The notes: generated from the letters alone by a model not told the origin. A stretch of DNA of 64,000 bases from Zychaea mexicana (GCF_025766255.1 NW_026516664.1:248001-312000), one strand, 5' to 3'; shown: positions 11,843-23,016, counted from the stretch's first letter. Translations and numbers: made by a program.

Positions 11843-12989
11843 ATGGTTCAAACAACTTTTTATCAATTTATGGTATGAAAATTTGCTGTTCTATTTTTCT
11901 GGAATTATTCTGATCAATATAATTCTTTCCTGTTGAAGTCGATGAGAAGATCTTGTCCCCCTTATCAAACTGAGCCAATAATCAGCCAGTTGAGTAATGT
12001 CTCTATCATTGAGAAGTAAAGTTTCCAACCAAACCACGCATGTGATAAACGATGTATAATTGTATGCCTGAAATATGTATGACTAATTTATAGAGGCAAA
12101 CGCCGGGATACAACAGGGAACACGGATACTTTTCATGAAGCATACATATCTTTTCGTCTTCCAACAGACGCCCAAATTAATAGCTTTGAAAAACTGCTAT
12201 CAAAGCGCAGGGAAGATGCAGGAAAACTTGCAAGCGAAGCAGAAAATTATCTTTTAGGATCTTCAAAGGAAAGTGAATCATCCAATATGATTTACGACTT
12301 GATGTGTAGAGCAAAGCGCATCTGGCCTGACGTTCAGTTTAAAGAAGGTACTCATACCCTTCTTTATTGTTGCATTGGATACTGATATCACGTCGTAGCT
12401 TCTTCTAAACTTTATCCTCAAATTGATGCTGGTATGAGCTCGAAACTCATCCGTAAATGCATGTATATACTTTTATTAGTCTAATGGGAAGCCCGCTCTA
12501 TCTAGTATTATATCTAACTACTACAATATTCGTGTGAATGATACGAATGAGGATATGATATACCAGCAACGCTCGAGTAGATTTCACGATGAAGGTTATT
12601 GGGGCGGTACTTACTTCAACAACAGATTGGCGTTCGACAACATTTATATCGGATATATCGCAAGGATCATCACCGGCACACTGTTCAGTGGATTGTAGAT
12701 AAACCAAAAGCATGGACAAAGGTAAGAAATGGCGGGTGTTGGTCATTTAGAGCATGGTAAATTCCGGTGCCAATGGTTGATCTGTCCAAGACGCTACGCG
12801 TTCTGGTCACAATGTGAGAGAAAGTATACACGCAAAGCCGACCTCTATAACCATCTACGTGACCATCACAGCGTCGCAATTCCGAAATTTGAAGCGTGGA
12901 AGAAGTGTCGCTCATCATACGACAGACGCAAAAAGAGAAGCAGTGGGTCAAAATCAATGTTTAAAGATGAAATATCAATTTTGTATTAA
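11843..12989 (+). pseudogene. Zinc-finger-like gene remnant carried by the inverted-repeat element
   Basis: Several stretches look coding. A possible start is at 11843 (MVQTTFYQFM before a GTATG donor). An exon from about 12096 to 12346 begins GKRRDTTGNTDTFHEAY and ends VQFKE before GTACTC. There is further open frame at 12484-12698. The last frame (12729-12989) holds a C2H2-type signature, FRCQW...QCERKYTRKADLYNHLRDHH, followed by a basic Arg/Lys tail. I could not connect all exons in one frame: at least one junction near 12433-12484 gives a stop. The finger itself is separated by 11 extra residues. The origin may be a DNA-binding protein of the element or a captured host gene. I recognise no specific family, and the product is probably not made intact. 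Confidence 0.4.
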
Positions 12990-15900
12990 ATGCATATGCT
13001 GCTATGTACATAGAACAAGGTCTCTCAAAGAAAACGTAGAGCAAAGAACTGAAATTTTAAATTTTGGTACAATCATTAGAAGGTAAGAAAGAATACTTGT
13101 TGCATCACTAATGTAAAGTGAATAAATTTGCATTCCCGTTTGCTCTATTTCCTTATAATTTGTTTTTCTCATGGTTACGTGTATACTATGTACTTTGTTA
13201 TTTGATCGACTGCCTGCATTGTTAATGTGATCCATTACAAGGAAGAATGTCTACACATAAAAAGTTTCTAACATATTTATCTGAGCATATATCAGTCTAT
13301 GTACTGCTACTATGACGTTAAAAAATATGTCTCATCATCTACTTCTTTTGAAAACAAGAGTTTATTTTGTTTTGGAAACTGTAACAAAACGCTTGTCGCA
13401 TTCTTATCAGCTCGTTGTAAAAGGGGAGATGAAAGGGCAAACTACAAATACACTTTAAAGTTATGGCGGTGGATATATGCTATCTAAAAAAAGCCGTCAT
13501 GGCGATTACGAATGTACCATAGCCACAATAAGATAATATAACCTTTTTATTATAGTACTTTGTAAATGCTTTAAGATTCAGCAAGTACAACAAGTATGAC
13601 ATGTTCTCATTTCTAACCTCTCATGTCATCTGTTGCAGTATGATTCAATGCATATATATTACTGTTTATAAATGCTTTGTTACTATGTGATAGAAAATAT
13701 CACTTGATGTGAAACTAAGAAAACTGTTTGTCTTTTACTTTTACATAAGTTTGTACCAGAGGATAGAAACAAACAAATGAGGAATCTTTTATATAAATGC
13801 TTAATATCTAAATAGTAGTATAAAGTAGATCACTTAATTTCATTGTAAATGCTATTAACGAACAATTTTGATGTTGTTCTTTAACTTCTTATATATTATC
13901 TATACTTGTATCAGTAGCCTAATTTAAAAAAAGAAACTATAATAAGTTACCACTATGCATATATAAAGTTGAAGAAACATATATAAGTAGCTGAATGTAC
14001 ATACTGATCAATTCAGAAAGTTAGCAACAAACTTTTTAATCTCGATCGTCATATACAGCAAACTACAGTTATGTTGTTATAATGCAATATATTGTTGTTT
14101 TTTTTAGCGTCTACTGTATCATACATCGATAGAACAGGTTTCATTCTTATTTTTCTGACTGGTATTAATACAATCGTTAGTATATTTATCTATTTATTTA
14201 CTCTAATATGTGTGTATGATCTTGGTTAATCGTACATTCCATTCATATTTTGATTTCTATTTTCATTTGGAAAGCTCATTCAGTAAGTACACCAGCCTGT
14301 ATATCAACTTGTAAACCGCAAAACTTTTTTATGCAAATCGTTGTTACAAGATTTACTCTAATCAATCTATACCTCTATGTTCGTGTACCAAGTACTAAAG
14401 AAATCCGTAAAAGTCATTCTTATCTACCATGATACTCTAAGTCTTCTTCTCCCTCACATACATTAATACACGTGAACGAGCGACATTTCTCTATAATTAT
14501 TAGTAGACACTTTTCATGAATAAATAAGATGAAAGTTAAATATGTTTTGTAAAAGAGTATGTTTTAATGATGTCTATGTATGAAAGCTATACGCATTTAT
14601 TGTTCTCATTGTCTCACATTAAGTATGTAGCCAGTAAAACCGACTATTGAAGAATAACTAATGGTTTGAACATTTATCCCATAAAAGAGCTACCTACAAC
14701 ATTCCTTTTTCAAAGGATAACTGCAAAACGCACGTAGTTATGTGCTGTAGTTAACGGTAAAATCAGTACTTATTGTTTTTCTACTAAGGCTGCATCGTTA
14801 TAGTGCTTATTATTGGATCAGACATCGACTTAGCAATGTGCGTTCTCTCAGCTAATACATTAAAATCTTCCATTCTTTTTCTATATTCTTCAAAACCGTT
14901 ACTTTTCTAGTATTAGATATACTTGACGCTATTAGAGCAAATGGTAAATAGTTTTCTAGCATGAGATGGCAGTTTATGTAGTTCATGAAGCCTTAGAGAC
15001 CATAAGTATGCCGTCACTTCAAAACCCTAATCCCTGTATTTTGCTAATATCGGAAAAAACGCTTAACGCTTCGTGATATTTCCTCTATCTATTTTGTCAG
15101 CATTCCATCACCCTTGATTGATAATGCCACGTAGCGAGCAGCTAAAAACTGATTCTATTCAGTGAGTATAACACCGGTCCTAATCGACATTGACCTTTAT
15201 GAGCAATACGGTTGAAGCTTCCTCTTTCCATTTGTTTTTGCTATCTTTACACAAGGCAAATGATTCTCGTCGGCTAAAAGGAAAACCGCTGTTCCAATGT
15301 AATGATGTTTGGGGAAAAGGGTGTTGCGGGGATATTGTCCGAAGTAGAGATGGATGCTGGTTTAGGCTGAGAATCAATCTTGAATGTTGCACAGTGGGAA
15401 ATATGATGAGGCGGCGAAAGAGCGTGTTAGCTGTAATATTTGTTGTGGTCCTCAGGATAACTTTTCACTCCTTTGCTTTTCTTTGAGATAAATAAAAGCT
15501 ATAACGTCCTTTCCTAAATACATTTAATAAGGCTATGCATATGTTATGTAAGTTCCCTCTCTTGTATATAGAAAGAAAATAAAAGCGAAAGCAAGGCTAC
15601 TTTTCCTCGCAGTAATTTTTGTCGTACCAGCGGAGAAGAAGGGTTAAAAAAAATGTTCATAAACCGCGGTATCGGATGAATGTAGTACGTAATATGGCTC
15701 GGGTGCATCTTTGAGCATCAGCTGTAGGAGTTATGGCTTCAGTATAAAAAGGAGCATCCCGGGGCCTGATTTTGGAACGTGTTTTCCTCTCATTTTCTGT
15801 TTTCCTTTTTGTCAACTTCTATCGTTTGCGGTTATTATACTTTCACCATGATCGTCCCTCGTTTCCTGGCGTTATCTTTTTCGCTCTGATGTTAGCTACT

Positions 15901-16079
15901 GGCCTGTTGCAGATTTGAAACTGATGAAGGTAAGCATTCTTTGATCCTATTTCCTTTACTGCTGAAACTTTGCTGTATCATTATTTCTACTCCTCTTCTT
16001 ATATTCTCATTTCAGTCAATTGCGTGATGTAGTTCGTTGCAGTTGCTGTAGGCACACTCTTCATGGCTGTTCTGTTTAG
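12990..16079. other. AT-rich interior of the inverted-repeat element
   Basis: No gene recognised in this stretch. A TATAAAAAGG box near 15744, followed about 100 bases later by a short ATG frame and a GTAAGC donor near 15930, hints at a promoter and a spliced, possibly non-coding transcript. That is inference only. Confidence 0.45.
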
Positions 16080-16435
16080 GGTGTCTATGGGGAGCCGCTG
16101 CTGGTTCTCCTTTCGAAATGTCTTGGTGTGTGCTCGCTGCTGATGTTCTTGTCAGATGACATCCGAAGTGTGTGTTCCCTGCCGTTACTGCTGTCGTAAT
16201 GCTCAAGATGTATGTTCGCTGCTGGTGTTGCCTTCGTGATATCCCAGGCCTTTGCTCACCGCTGGTGTTCCTGTGGTATCCTAGGTGTTTGCGTGCTGCT
16301 GTTGTTGCTGTCAAACCCTAGCTGTGTTCCATGCCGTTACTGCTATCGAAATGCCCAAGGTGTATCTTTGCTGGTGATCCTGTGGTAATGTTCATGGTGT
16401 CTATATGTCACTGTTGCTGCTGTCGTGCTCTCCAT
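16080..16435 (+). repeat. Degenerate ~39 bp tandem repeat, about nine units
   Basis: Successive units begin GGTGT and contain a GCTGCTG-type core, then GTCG/GTGG and ATGCCCAA-like ends (consensus near GGTGTnTGTTCGCTGCTGGTGTTGCTGTCGnAATGCCCAA in pieces). Unit length drifts between about 37 and 45 bases. Open frames on both strands here follow from the repeat's lack of stops and do not resemble a known protein. Confidence 0.6.
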
Positions 16436-18152
16436 CAGATGTTGTACACGGGGTTGTTGTTCCATTCTATTATGCTGTTTACTATGTTTCGGTCTTTTGG
16501 TTGTTGTTGCCATGCTATCTAGTGTGGTTTTACCTGCTACTGCTATTGCCAGTACTGCCTTTGGATATCTTTGTTGTTGCATTTGATAACCCTGTCTCAC
16601 CGTTCTCATTGACTGACTGTCGTTATGTTTCATGCCTTTCGTGAAAGCTCTTGTTACTCAAGATGTAATAGCTTAGCGGAAGCTATTGTCTGTTTAGTTA
16701 GTGGTGTACAGATATTACCTTACTCCTAACTGTATTTGTGTCTTTCTCCAGCAATATCTTGGAATGCAAGTATCGATTTTGGTCATAAAGCAGTTTTCAG
16801 TGCTTATGAGCCTCAGTTTTGGTATGTATCACTGGTATGTATGTGTTAAAAGTAATTAGTGACTAGTAAAAAAACAAGAATATGTAGTTAGTTACCTTTG
16901 TATTATATTTAACGAAGTAAAAGGAACACGTTATTATGGTTTTTATTTGTTCTATTTGTTTGTTGGTTAAGTGTGTACTTGTGGAATGATATGTATATGT
17001 AAGCATAGTTATATGGATCAGTGTACAGATGGTTAAAAATCTTTCTGAGTGATGATATACTCGCATTGTTTTTGCTTCGTTTCGAAGATCTTGTCAAAGT
17101 ATAGCATAAGTGATGTCGTGCACTCTATTACAGACAGTGGATTAAAAAAGTAGCGTCCCTTTGACATAGGTGACTTCAGATGCTGACTTCAGGAGTGAGA
17201 CCTTTCGTACTATACAAGCTAGTGGACATCTTCGTGCGGGGAGAGGAAGTAGCTGTACCTTGCAGAATCGACTTGGCAAAAAAAAAAGAGAGGTGAGCTG
17301 ATGACGCAACATTACTAGGTCGAAGTGAATTCGCGTACCTTCACCCGCATAAGGAAGGAGCGTTTCACGAAAAGAGCGGCTTGCAAAAACAAAACAGAAA
17401 AAATCAAAAATATCCACAAAAGTGCCCTTTTGCAGACGATAAGACTCGGGTAAAGCATTGTGGTTGGTATCATCGTGTTCGTCTCGTCGTTTCTTTACAC
17501 ACTTGGCTAGAAACATGAAAATCTGCCGGAAATATTGTCGAAACGACCCATTTTTTAGCAAAAACTACAGGTTAACAACAACCCCTTTGCTTTTTTTCAA
17601 AAATCGCCTCATCTTTCACCTATACCTTTCAGCTTTTTCTCCACAGAAAATGATCGTATAGCTCATCAGTTGGCACCATTCGAATGCTGAAACGCTACTC
17701 TACAACATATTAAAAACACTTTTGTGCTGATGTGCTGGAGGTGGCAGAGCGGTGGTAGTGATTGATGATGAAAAAAGATAACCCCGCCTTAGCAGCAGTT
17801 GGATAATGTTAATAAGGAGTGAATTAATGGACAGAAAACTGCTTGTGTATTATTATATGACACCTTTGGTGTACTTCATAGATAGAAATAGCTTACGATA
17901 CATTGTTGTCTGCTGAACAATACAAATGTGATTTCAAGCTTATGTACAAACAGCTTGCCGTAGCTAATAAGAACAGAAGTTCACGGTCAAAACATAAAAC
18001 TTACCATCTACTGCGTGCAGCTTGAATCTAATACTATCCCATCAAGAAAAAGAAACTGTATATAGGTTAGAATTGAGTATTCGTTTGAAGTAGAAATATA
18101 TGTAGTATATAAAAAAGAAATAAGATAAGGGAGAGGATCGGATTTAAGGACT
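16436..18152. other. Non-coding remainder, right arm and KDZ spacer
   Basis: Apart from the inverted arm at 17349-17742, no gene or repeat is recognised. 17743-18152 belongs to the KDZ element downstream of its accessory gene. Confidence 0.5.
17349..17742 (-). repeat. Right long inverted repeat arm
   Basis: The inverted copy of 11037-11440. It begins at GGAAGGAGCGTTTCACGAAA and ends at TGCTGATGTGCTGGAGGT. Inward of this arm the similarity to the left side stops abruptly, which supports it as a discrete repeat. Confidence 0.85.
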
Positions 18153-18225
18153 TCATTGTTGCTGTTGATCTTGCAACTGCTGCAACCGTTGCAATTGCTG
18201 CTGTAGAAGCTCTATTTGTTGTTGT

Positions 18226-18257
<32 letters not shown>

Positions 18258-19954
18258 ACTCTGTTCTTGTTGGTGTTGTTGTTGCTGCTGCTGTGATACT
18301 GGCGTGTAGAGGAAAGTGATTCCGTCCAACACAGCCGTCACTCTACGCCTGTATTCAGCAGCGTCCTCTTTCCAGTGGCTGGGTGTTGCTAAAGGGACGT
18401 CATCAGGCCAGCCAACTAACGAAATGCTGTACTTTTTTCGATTGATGACACCATTTCCATCTTCAAACTTTTTCCACGGAAAATTCGTGATCTTTTTGAA
18501 GCCTTCAACTTTACCAAGCAGAGTCTCATCTAGTAAGGCATACATCGCAACTGAGTGGCTGAACCATTTGATATCAAGCCTTTTTAGTTACTTACTGTAC
18601 GAATTGATGATTTTGTTGACAATTGTACTTTCGACCTGCTGCTTGGAAGCACTCGAAAATGAGCTGCAGAGTCGGGGTCGCTTGACTCCACGGGAAGAAG
18701 AGGAACGATTGTCGGCTGCAATAGTTGTCGGAGAGGATGATGATGGAGATGGAGGGATTTCGGTGGCATTGTTGGTTTCAGGATCAATTGGGACGGTCTC
18801 AGTAGCGGCTAAATAGGAAAGTCAGAGCTACTTCTACATCTTTACTTAATACATTCATATACATACCCTTCCTGTTGAAGTCATAGCATTCACTTTTGAA
18901 TATTTCCTTCAATCTGAAGGAAACGTCTTCGACCTGGTCTGCTTCTACCTTCTCTAAGAAGGCGATTCCTGCGTCTAAATCGAGTTTTTAATTTGTTGAT
19001 CTTCACGACGAAAGGAAAATGAAACTCACCTGATCCAACTGCATCAACGGGAACCACCTTGCTCGTGAGCTTGTCCGGCGAGAAAAGACACAAGGTTTCA
19101 ACACCACATTCTCGTTTCAGCTGGACAAGGTTGCGGCCCATGCAGTCGATGAGCAACTTCAGCTTCAACTTTGCCGACTGAACGGTCTTTTGTTCAGTGG
19201 CGCCAATGCTTTCGTTGTGCTCGGTTGTTGCTCGGATCAGGTCCGCCTTCAGTTCCGGATCGTTCATCAAAGCTTTGTATTCGTCAGACTTTTGCTGAAC
19301 GATATATCCAGCGTGACGATTATCGTCCTTCAGCATTCCCCTATCTAAGCGTACAGAAAAATACTGATTAATACGAGTGTTGTATCGTGCCTGCATTCTT
19401 GTATTTGCTATTATTAAGATGATATAACCTTCTGCATCGTAATGAAGGGACAGGAAATGCTGCCAGGTGTTTCGTTTGCCGGCGTGCTTGCGAAGCAATG
19501 GCAATCTCACCGGCAGGAGCTCCTCGACGCGCTTTCCATACTTGGCGGCAATTTGGGCTTGACCTGCCTTCATGCGGTCAAGCAACTCTTTTTCAAGAGC
19601 TGCCAGATCAGCCTCCATTTCCTCGTCGGCTTCGGCCACAGCGGACGCAACTGCTTCGTCAGCTGCAGCATCTACTACGTTGCTGGAGGCAGACTCGAGT
19701 TCCATCTGCTCAATAGCAGTCGCCACGTCAGCGGTTGCATCAGTTGTCATTGGAGCTTGGTCGAATGAAGCTTTTGCAGCTTCAATTCTTTCCTTCATTA
19801 CTGCCGCTTCGTAATTGCATTCGGAAACGAAATCAATGAAATCATCATTATTAAATATTTCCGTCTCTTCTTCTGTTGTTCTATTCTCTTTGACAAAAAG
19901 TCGGTAGAGTTTAAAAGCGGTTTCAATATGGTCTTTTGTCAACAAGGGATTCAT
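18153..19954 (-). CDS. KDZ-element accessory protein, HMG-box-like segment and polyglutamine tail
   Basis: This minus-strand gene lies inside the KDZ inverted repeats. I chose the start at 19954 (MNPLLTKDHIETAF), after which coding-like composition begins. The order is: an acidic Ala/Glu-rich region; a conserved-looking block (HAGKRNTWQHFLSLHYDAEG, spliced to DRGMLKDDNRHAG) resembling the HMG-box-like 'KRNTWN-F' domains of fungal transposon partner proteins; a basic helix near QSAKLKLKLLIDCMGRN; a Ser/Pro-rich stretch with a KRPR signal; a WPDDVPLATPSHWKED block; and about 40 mostly Gln residues at the end. At least four introns join in phase (for example at about 19346-19430, with the frame open through it). 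Its function is unknown; a DNA-binding helper of the KDZ transposase is an inference from position and charge. Confidence 0.6.
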
Positions 19955-20140
19955 TTTAAAATTGCAGAAAAAGGGAGGTAAGAAGTAGTAAGGAAGAAGT
20001 TGGTGTCTCAACATCTGGCTTCTCTCTGTTCTATTATCAAGCGTTTCACAAACTTTCGCATCATTCACTACAGAGTCACATTTCACAAGGTTCTCGACAA
20101 TTACACTTTTTTGAGCAATTACGGCAGAGTTCTATTTGAG

Positions 20141-20216
20141 TTTGCGGCGTAATTTATTTTTGCGGCTTTTGCGGCCGTTATGAATATACTGGGGCCGCAA
20201 AAATTTGCCCAGTATA
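20141..20216 (-). repeat. Right inverted repeat of the KDZ element
   Basis: TTTGCGGCG, TTTTGCGGCCGT and GGGGCCGCAAAAATTTGC, then CAGTAT, form the mirror of the left repeat. The segment lies just outside the accessory gene and about 100 bases before the Harbinger Myb gene, so it marks the boundary between the two elements. Confidence 0.65.
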
Positions 20217-20312
20217 ACCATTACTGCGGCGGCGGTAATACTAGCTGAAAGTAACAGGTCCTGTCTGAGCTCCTGTAAAAACCCCCTTCTCTTTTGAAAC
20301 AAACTTTTTAAC

Positions 20313-21302
20313 ATGAACACCAACAACAGCATTCCCACTTCTACGACTACGGTCACTTCTGCCCCCGAAACCACCCTCCCCTCAAGCCGAAATGCTACCG
20401 CTGCCTCCTCTGTCGCAACTGCCGACCAAAAGAAGACGAAAGGTGCTTGGTGGCGCAATGACGAGGATCAGCTCTTGGTCCAAGCCTACCTTCTAATCAA
20501 CAAAGATGAAAAGGTTGGCATCAACCAAGATTCGAAAACGTTTTGGCAACGCGTTTTTGAAGAGTTTGAAAAAGGTGGTAACGACAAGAACCGCACTCCC
20601 GAAAGTTGTCAAGGTCGTTGGGAGATTATCAGCGCGCAAATCGCGAGATATGCAGCGGCTGTGGCCTTTATCGAGAGAGGGCCACCAAAAAGTGGCGAGG
20701 CCGATGATGACAAGGTAGTCTTTTGCACATTAAAATGCATATAACAGATTCGAGAAGTTCCTTTCTTTCTGATAAAGTTCATATAATAGAAGCAGCGCAT
20801 CGTCGAAAGGTATAACAGCAAAGCCGAAGCACGGTATAAGCCTTTCAAGATGGCTCATTGCTGGCCTCTGCTGAAGAATGAGCAGAAATTTAAGTTCGTC
20901 AGCGACAAGGCCAACGAGGTCAGCGTGGATGGTGAGAAGGATGTGCGGCCCCTTGGTAACAAGAAAGCCAAGGCTCTGAAGAGACGACACGCCGAAGACG
21001 ACGATCTCGCGAGCCTGGCTGATGAACAGGTGAAGCTCGCCCGTCTCGAGGTCGTCGAGGAAGAGAAGAGACGCAGACTCTTAGAAGAGATGCTCAAAGA
21101 AGCGCAAAAGGCGAACGAAGAGGCGCGACTGGCTAGAGAAGAAGCCATCATGAGCAAGGACTTGGACTCTCTTAGTCCTGCTCAGAGATGGTACTTCGAG
21201 AAGAAGCAACAGGAAATCGTAGATCGATTGAAAGAAGAGACGGAGAAGGATGTGGTCCAGGAAGGAGAGTCCGGAGACTGTTCGGAGGAAGAGTGTGAAT
21301 AA
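20313..21302 (+). CDS. Harbinger Myb/SANT-like DNA-binding protein
   Basis: PIF/Harbinger elements encode a second protein with a Myb/SANT-like trihelix domain that binds the element ends and recruits the transposase. After a Ser/Thr-rich leader the domain starts at KGAWWRNDEDQLLVQAYL and runs through KTFWQRVFEEFEK and RTPESCQGRWEIIS, the usual three-helix pattern with its Trp residues. One intron (20716-20789) interrupts it. The second exon has YKPFKMAHCWPLLKNEQKF, the family's typical 'H.W..L....KF' block, then a long charged coiled coil (about residues 200-300) and an acidic tail ending at 21302. The gene converges with the transposase, 72 bases apart. The frame looks intact. Confidence 0.85.
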
Positions 21303-21374
21303 AGCGCGAGAAACGATGACCGTTCTTCCGAACATATAAAAAAAAACAGCTGTACTGCATCGAAAGGTAAGTAT

Positions 21375-22797
21375 TTATTGTACGTGAGATCCATATTGGT
21401 GCCACATGTGCTCGATTAGATCATTGCGTAGTGAGTCATGGACAGTGCGGTCCATGATGGCATTGTTCACTCGTTGCATTATGTGAGCTTCGGCTGCACC
21501 ATCGCGAGAAAACGACGGCTCAACCTGGAAAGAAGCCTTCTCGTAATCGAAGGTTTCTTTCTTGTTGTAGTCGTACGTATCTCTCTCATCTTCAACAATG
21601 ATGTTATGCAAAATTATGCACGTCTTCATTATGTTTGACAGTTCGGAAATTGACCAAGAAAGTGCCGGGTGCCTGACAATTGCGAAACGCGCTTGCAGCA
21701 CGCCAAACACACGCTCAATATCCTTACGGACAGCTTCATGTCTCTCCTTGTAGTACTAAAAAGTTTGGTAAATAATATTGGACAAATGTTATCTGTTTCT
21801 AATTTTTTATCGTCAATAAATAGAACAGTACCTTTTGTTTGTTGTCCAAAGGATACTTAATACTTTTCACAAACGTTCCCCACCGGGGGTAGATGCCGTC
21901 AACCAAGTAAAATCCTTGATTGTACTCTTTGCCATTTACTTGAAACTTGACAGTTGGCGCACGTTGGCTGATGACATCGTCGAACAAAGGAGACCTATGC
22001 AGAACATTGATGTCGTTGTTCGATCCAGGTACGCCGAAATGACAGTGCCAGATCCAAAGGTCTTGCGAAGCAACGGCTTCAAGAATAACTGACGGGCCGC
22101 CTTCTTTGCCACTGGTATACTGGCCATGCCAACCTGTTGGGCAGTTCTTCCAGCGCCAATGCATGCAATCCAAAGATCCCAGCATGCCAGGGAATCCGCG
22201 CTGCTCGCCAAAAGCAAGAAGACGCTTCAGGTCTTCGTCAGTTGGACGCCGGAGGTATTCTTCGCCGAACGATTCGATGATACCTCGACAAAACTCCCTC
22301 AGAGTATGTCTGGCTGTGGATTCAGCCATTCTGAAGTAGTTGTCGACGGCATCTGCAGATCCGCCGTACGCCAACATGTTGATGGCCACACATACCTTCT
22401 GAATTGCCGAAAATCCAAGTCTATTAGCTGCGTCGCGTCTTTGCTGGAAGTAGGTGTACTTTGTCTCAAGCACGTTCACGATACGTAGAAAGAGTTCACG
22501 TCTCATACGGAAGCGGCGTCGAAAAGTGGCTGCATCGTTCATACAGTCTTCATTGAAGTAGTCTCTCATGAGCAACCACTCAAAAAGCGGACGCAAGCGA
22601 TCCTTGTATCGTCGTCCAGGAACAGAGCCACTGCTACCCTTGCGTTTGCCGACCGAGTATTTGCGAGCTTGGATCTTGTCGATCAACTCCAAAAGGCGTC
22701 TCGAGCCGCGTTTCTGTTGCTTGCGTTTTTGGTGATTCTCTTCCTCAAATATAAATGCGCTTTGCACGATTCGATGAACAATAGATTGCGGATTCAT
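21375..22797 (-). CDS. PIF/Harbinger DDE transposase
   Basis: This DDE superfamily endonuclease (plant-transposon/DDE_4 type) mobilises the outer element. From the start at 22797 it has a basic leader, a helix-turn-helix-like region (FSAIQKVCVAINMLAYGGSA), and the catalytic core: LGSLDCMHWRW (first Asp, near 22190), GQYTSGKEG, VPGSNNDINVL, YLVDGIYPRWG (second Asp, near 21890) and RKDIERVFGVLQARF (Glu, near 21710). A single intron (about 21755-21829) lies between DNKQK and YYKERHEA. The C-terminus (IMKTCIILHNIIVEDERD) is the classic Harbinger helper segment. All three catalytic positions and the frame are intact, so the protein should be competent. Confidence 0.9.
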
Positions 22798-22978
22798 TTT
22801 GAAAGAGAAGGTAGCGAAACCGAAATATATTTCACGCTGCCCCGGTCTATTTCTTTAACAATTTATGACGTCGCTATTTCGCGTTATTCGCGTTACACTC
22901 GCAATTAACGCTTATATTTTACAGGAACCGTTGTGAAATATAGACCTGTAAAATGATAAATTATTTACAGGACCCGAT
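22798..22978. promoter_or_regulatory. Right subterminal region of the Harbinger element
   Basis: The upstream region of the transposase gene. It contains several CCTGTAAA/TTTACAGG boxes (near 22918, 22944 and 22964) that match those at the left end. They are likely binding sites for the Myb-like protein or transposase, and may overlap the transposase promoter. Confidence 0.5.
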
Positions 22979-23016
22979 TTTACAGGAAATTTTTACAGGC
23001 ACCGCTGCGAATGCTC
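22979..23016 (-). repeat. Right terminal inverted repeat of the Harbinger element
   Basis: Read on the minus strand, it starts GAGCATTCGCAGCGG and then CCTGTAAAAATTTCCTGTAAAA, mirroring the left end. It abuts the TTA at 23017-23019. Further CCTGTAAA/TTTACAGG motifs occur back to about 22915. Confidence 0.85.

Larger units (their letters stand above)
11037..17742. mobile_element. 6.7 kb element with ~400 bp inverted repeat arms, inside the KDZ element
   Basis: Two inverted arms of about 400 bases, roughly 90 percent alike by eye, bound this segment. The outer ends read CCTCCAGCACmTCAGCACAAA in both arms. The interior holds a zinc-finger-like gene remnant (11843-12989), three copies of a short palindromic motif, several kilobases of AT-rich DNA and a degenerate tandem repeat. 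No transposase I recognise is present, so it may be non-autonomous or of an unknown class (MULE-like elements also have long terminal repeats). No target-site duplication is evident. A segmental inverted duplication inside the KDZ element is the alternative. Confidence 0.6.
7342..20216. mobile_element. KDZ (Kyakuja-Dileera-Zisupton) element nested in the Harbinger element
   Basis: The limits come from GC-rich imperfect inverted repeats. The left one (about 7342-7412) has AATACTG, AAATTTGCGGCG, ACGGCCGCAAA and CGCCGCAAA. The right one (about 20141-20216) shows the same blocks in the same order when reverse-complemented. Between them lie a KDZ transposase (7519-10468, plus strand) and an accessory gene (18153-19954, minus strand). 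A third element at 11037-17742 interrupts it; without that the element is about 6.2 kb. I could not define exact ends or a target-site duplication, so the limits may be off by some tens of bases. Confidence 0.65.
7174..23016. mobile_element. PIF/Harbinger transposon inflated by nested insertions (15.8 kb)
   Basis: The ends are imperfect terminal inverted repeats starting GAGCAyTCGCArCGG, directly flanked by TTA at 7171-7173 and 23017-23019. A 3-bp TTA duplication is the hallmark of PIF/Harbinger insertion. Near the right end the element carries the usual Harbinger pair: a Myb/SANT-like protein (20313-21302) and a DDE transposase (21375-22797), convergent with 72 bases between stops. Without the inner material (about 7342-20216) it would be roughly 3 kb, a normal size for an autonomous element. 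Subterminal CCTGTAAA motifs crowd both ends. It disrupts exon 6 of the MFS permease. Both its genes look intact, so it may be or recently have been active. Confidence 0.88.

Noticed and set aside
16012..16633. Overlapping frames on both strands (up to 103 codons)
   Set aside because: Explained by the ~39 bp tandem repeat, which lacks stops in several frames.
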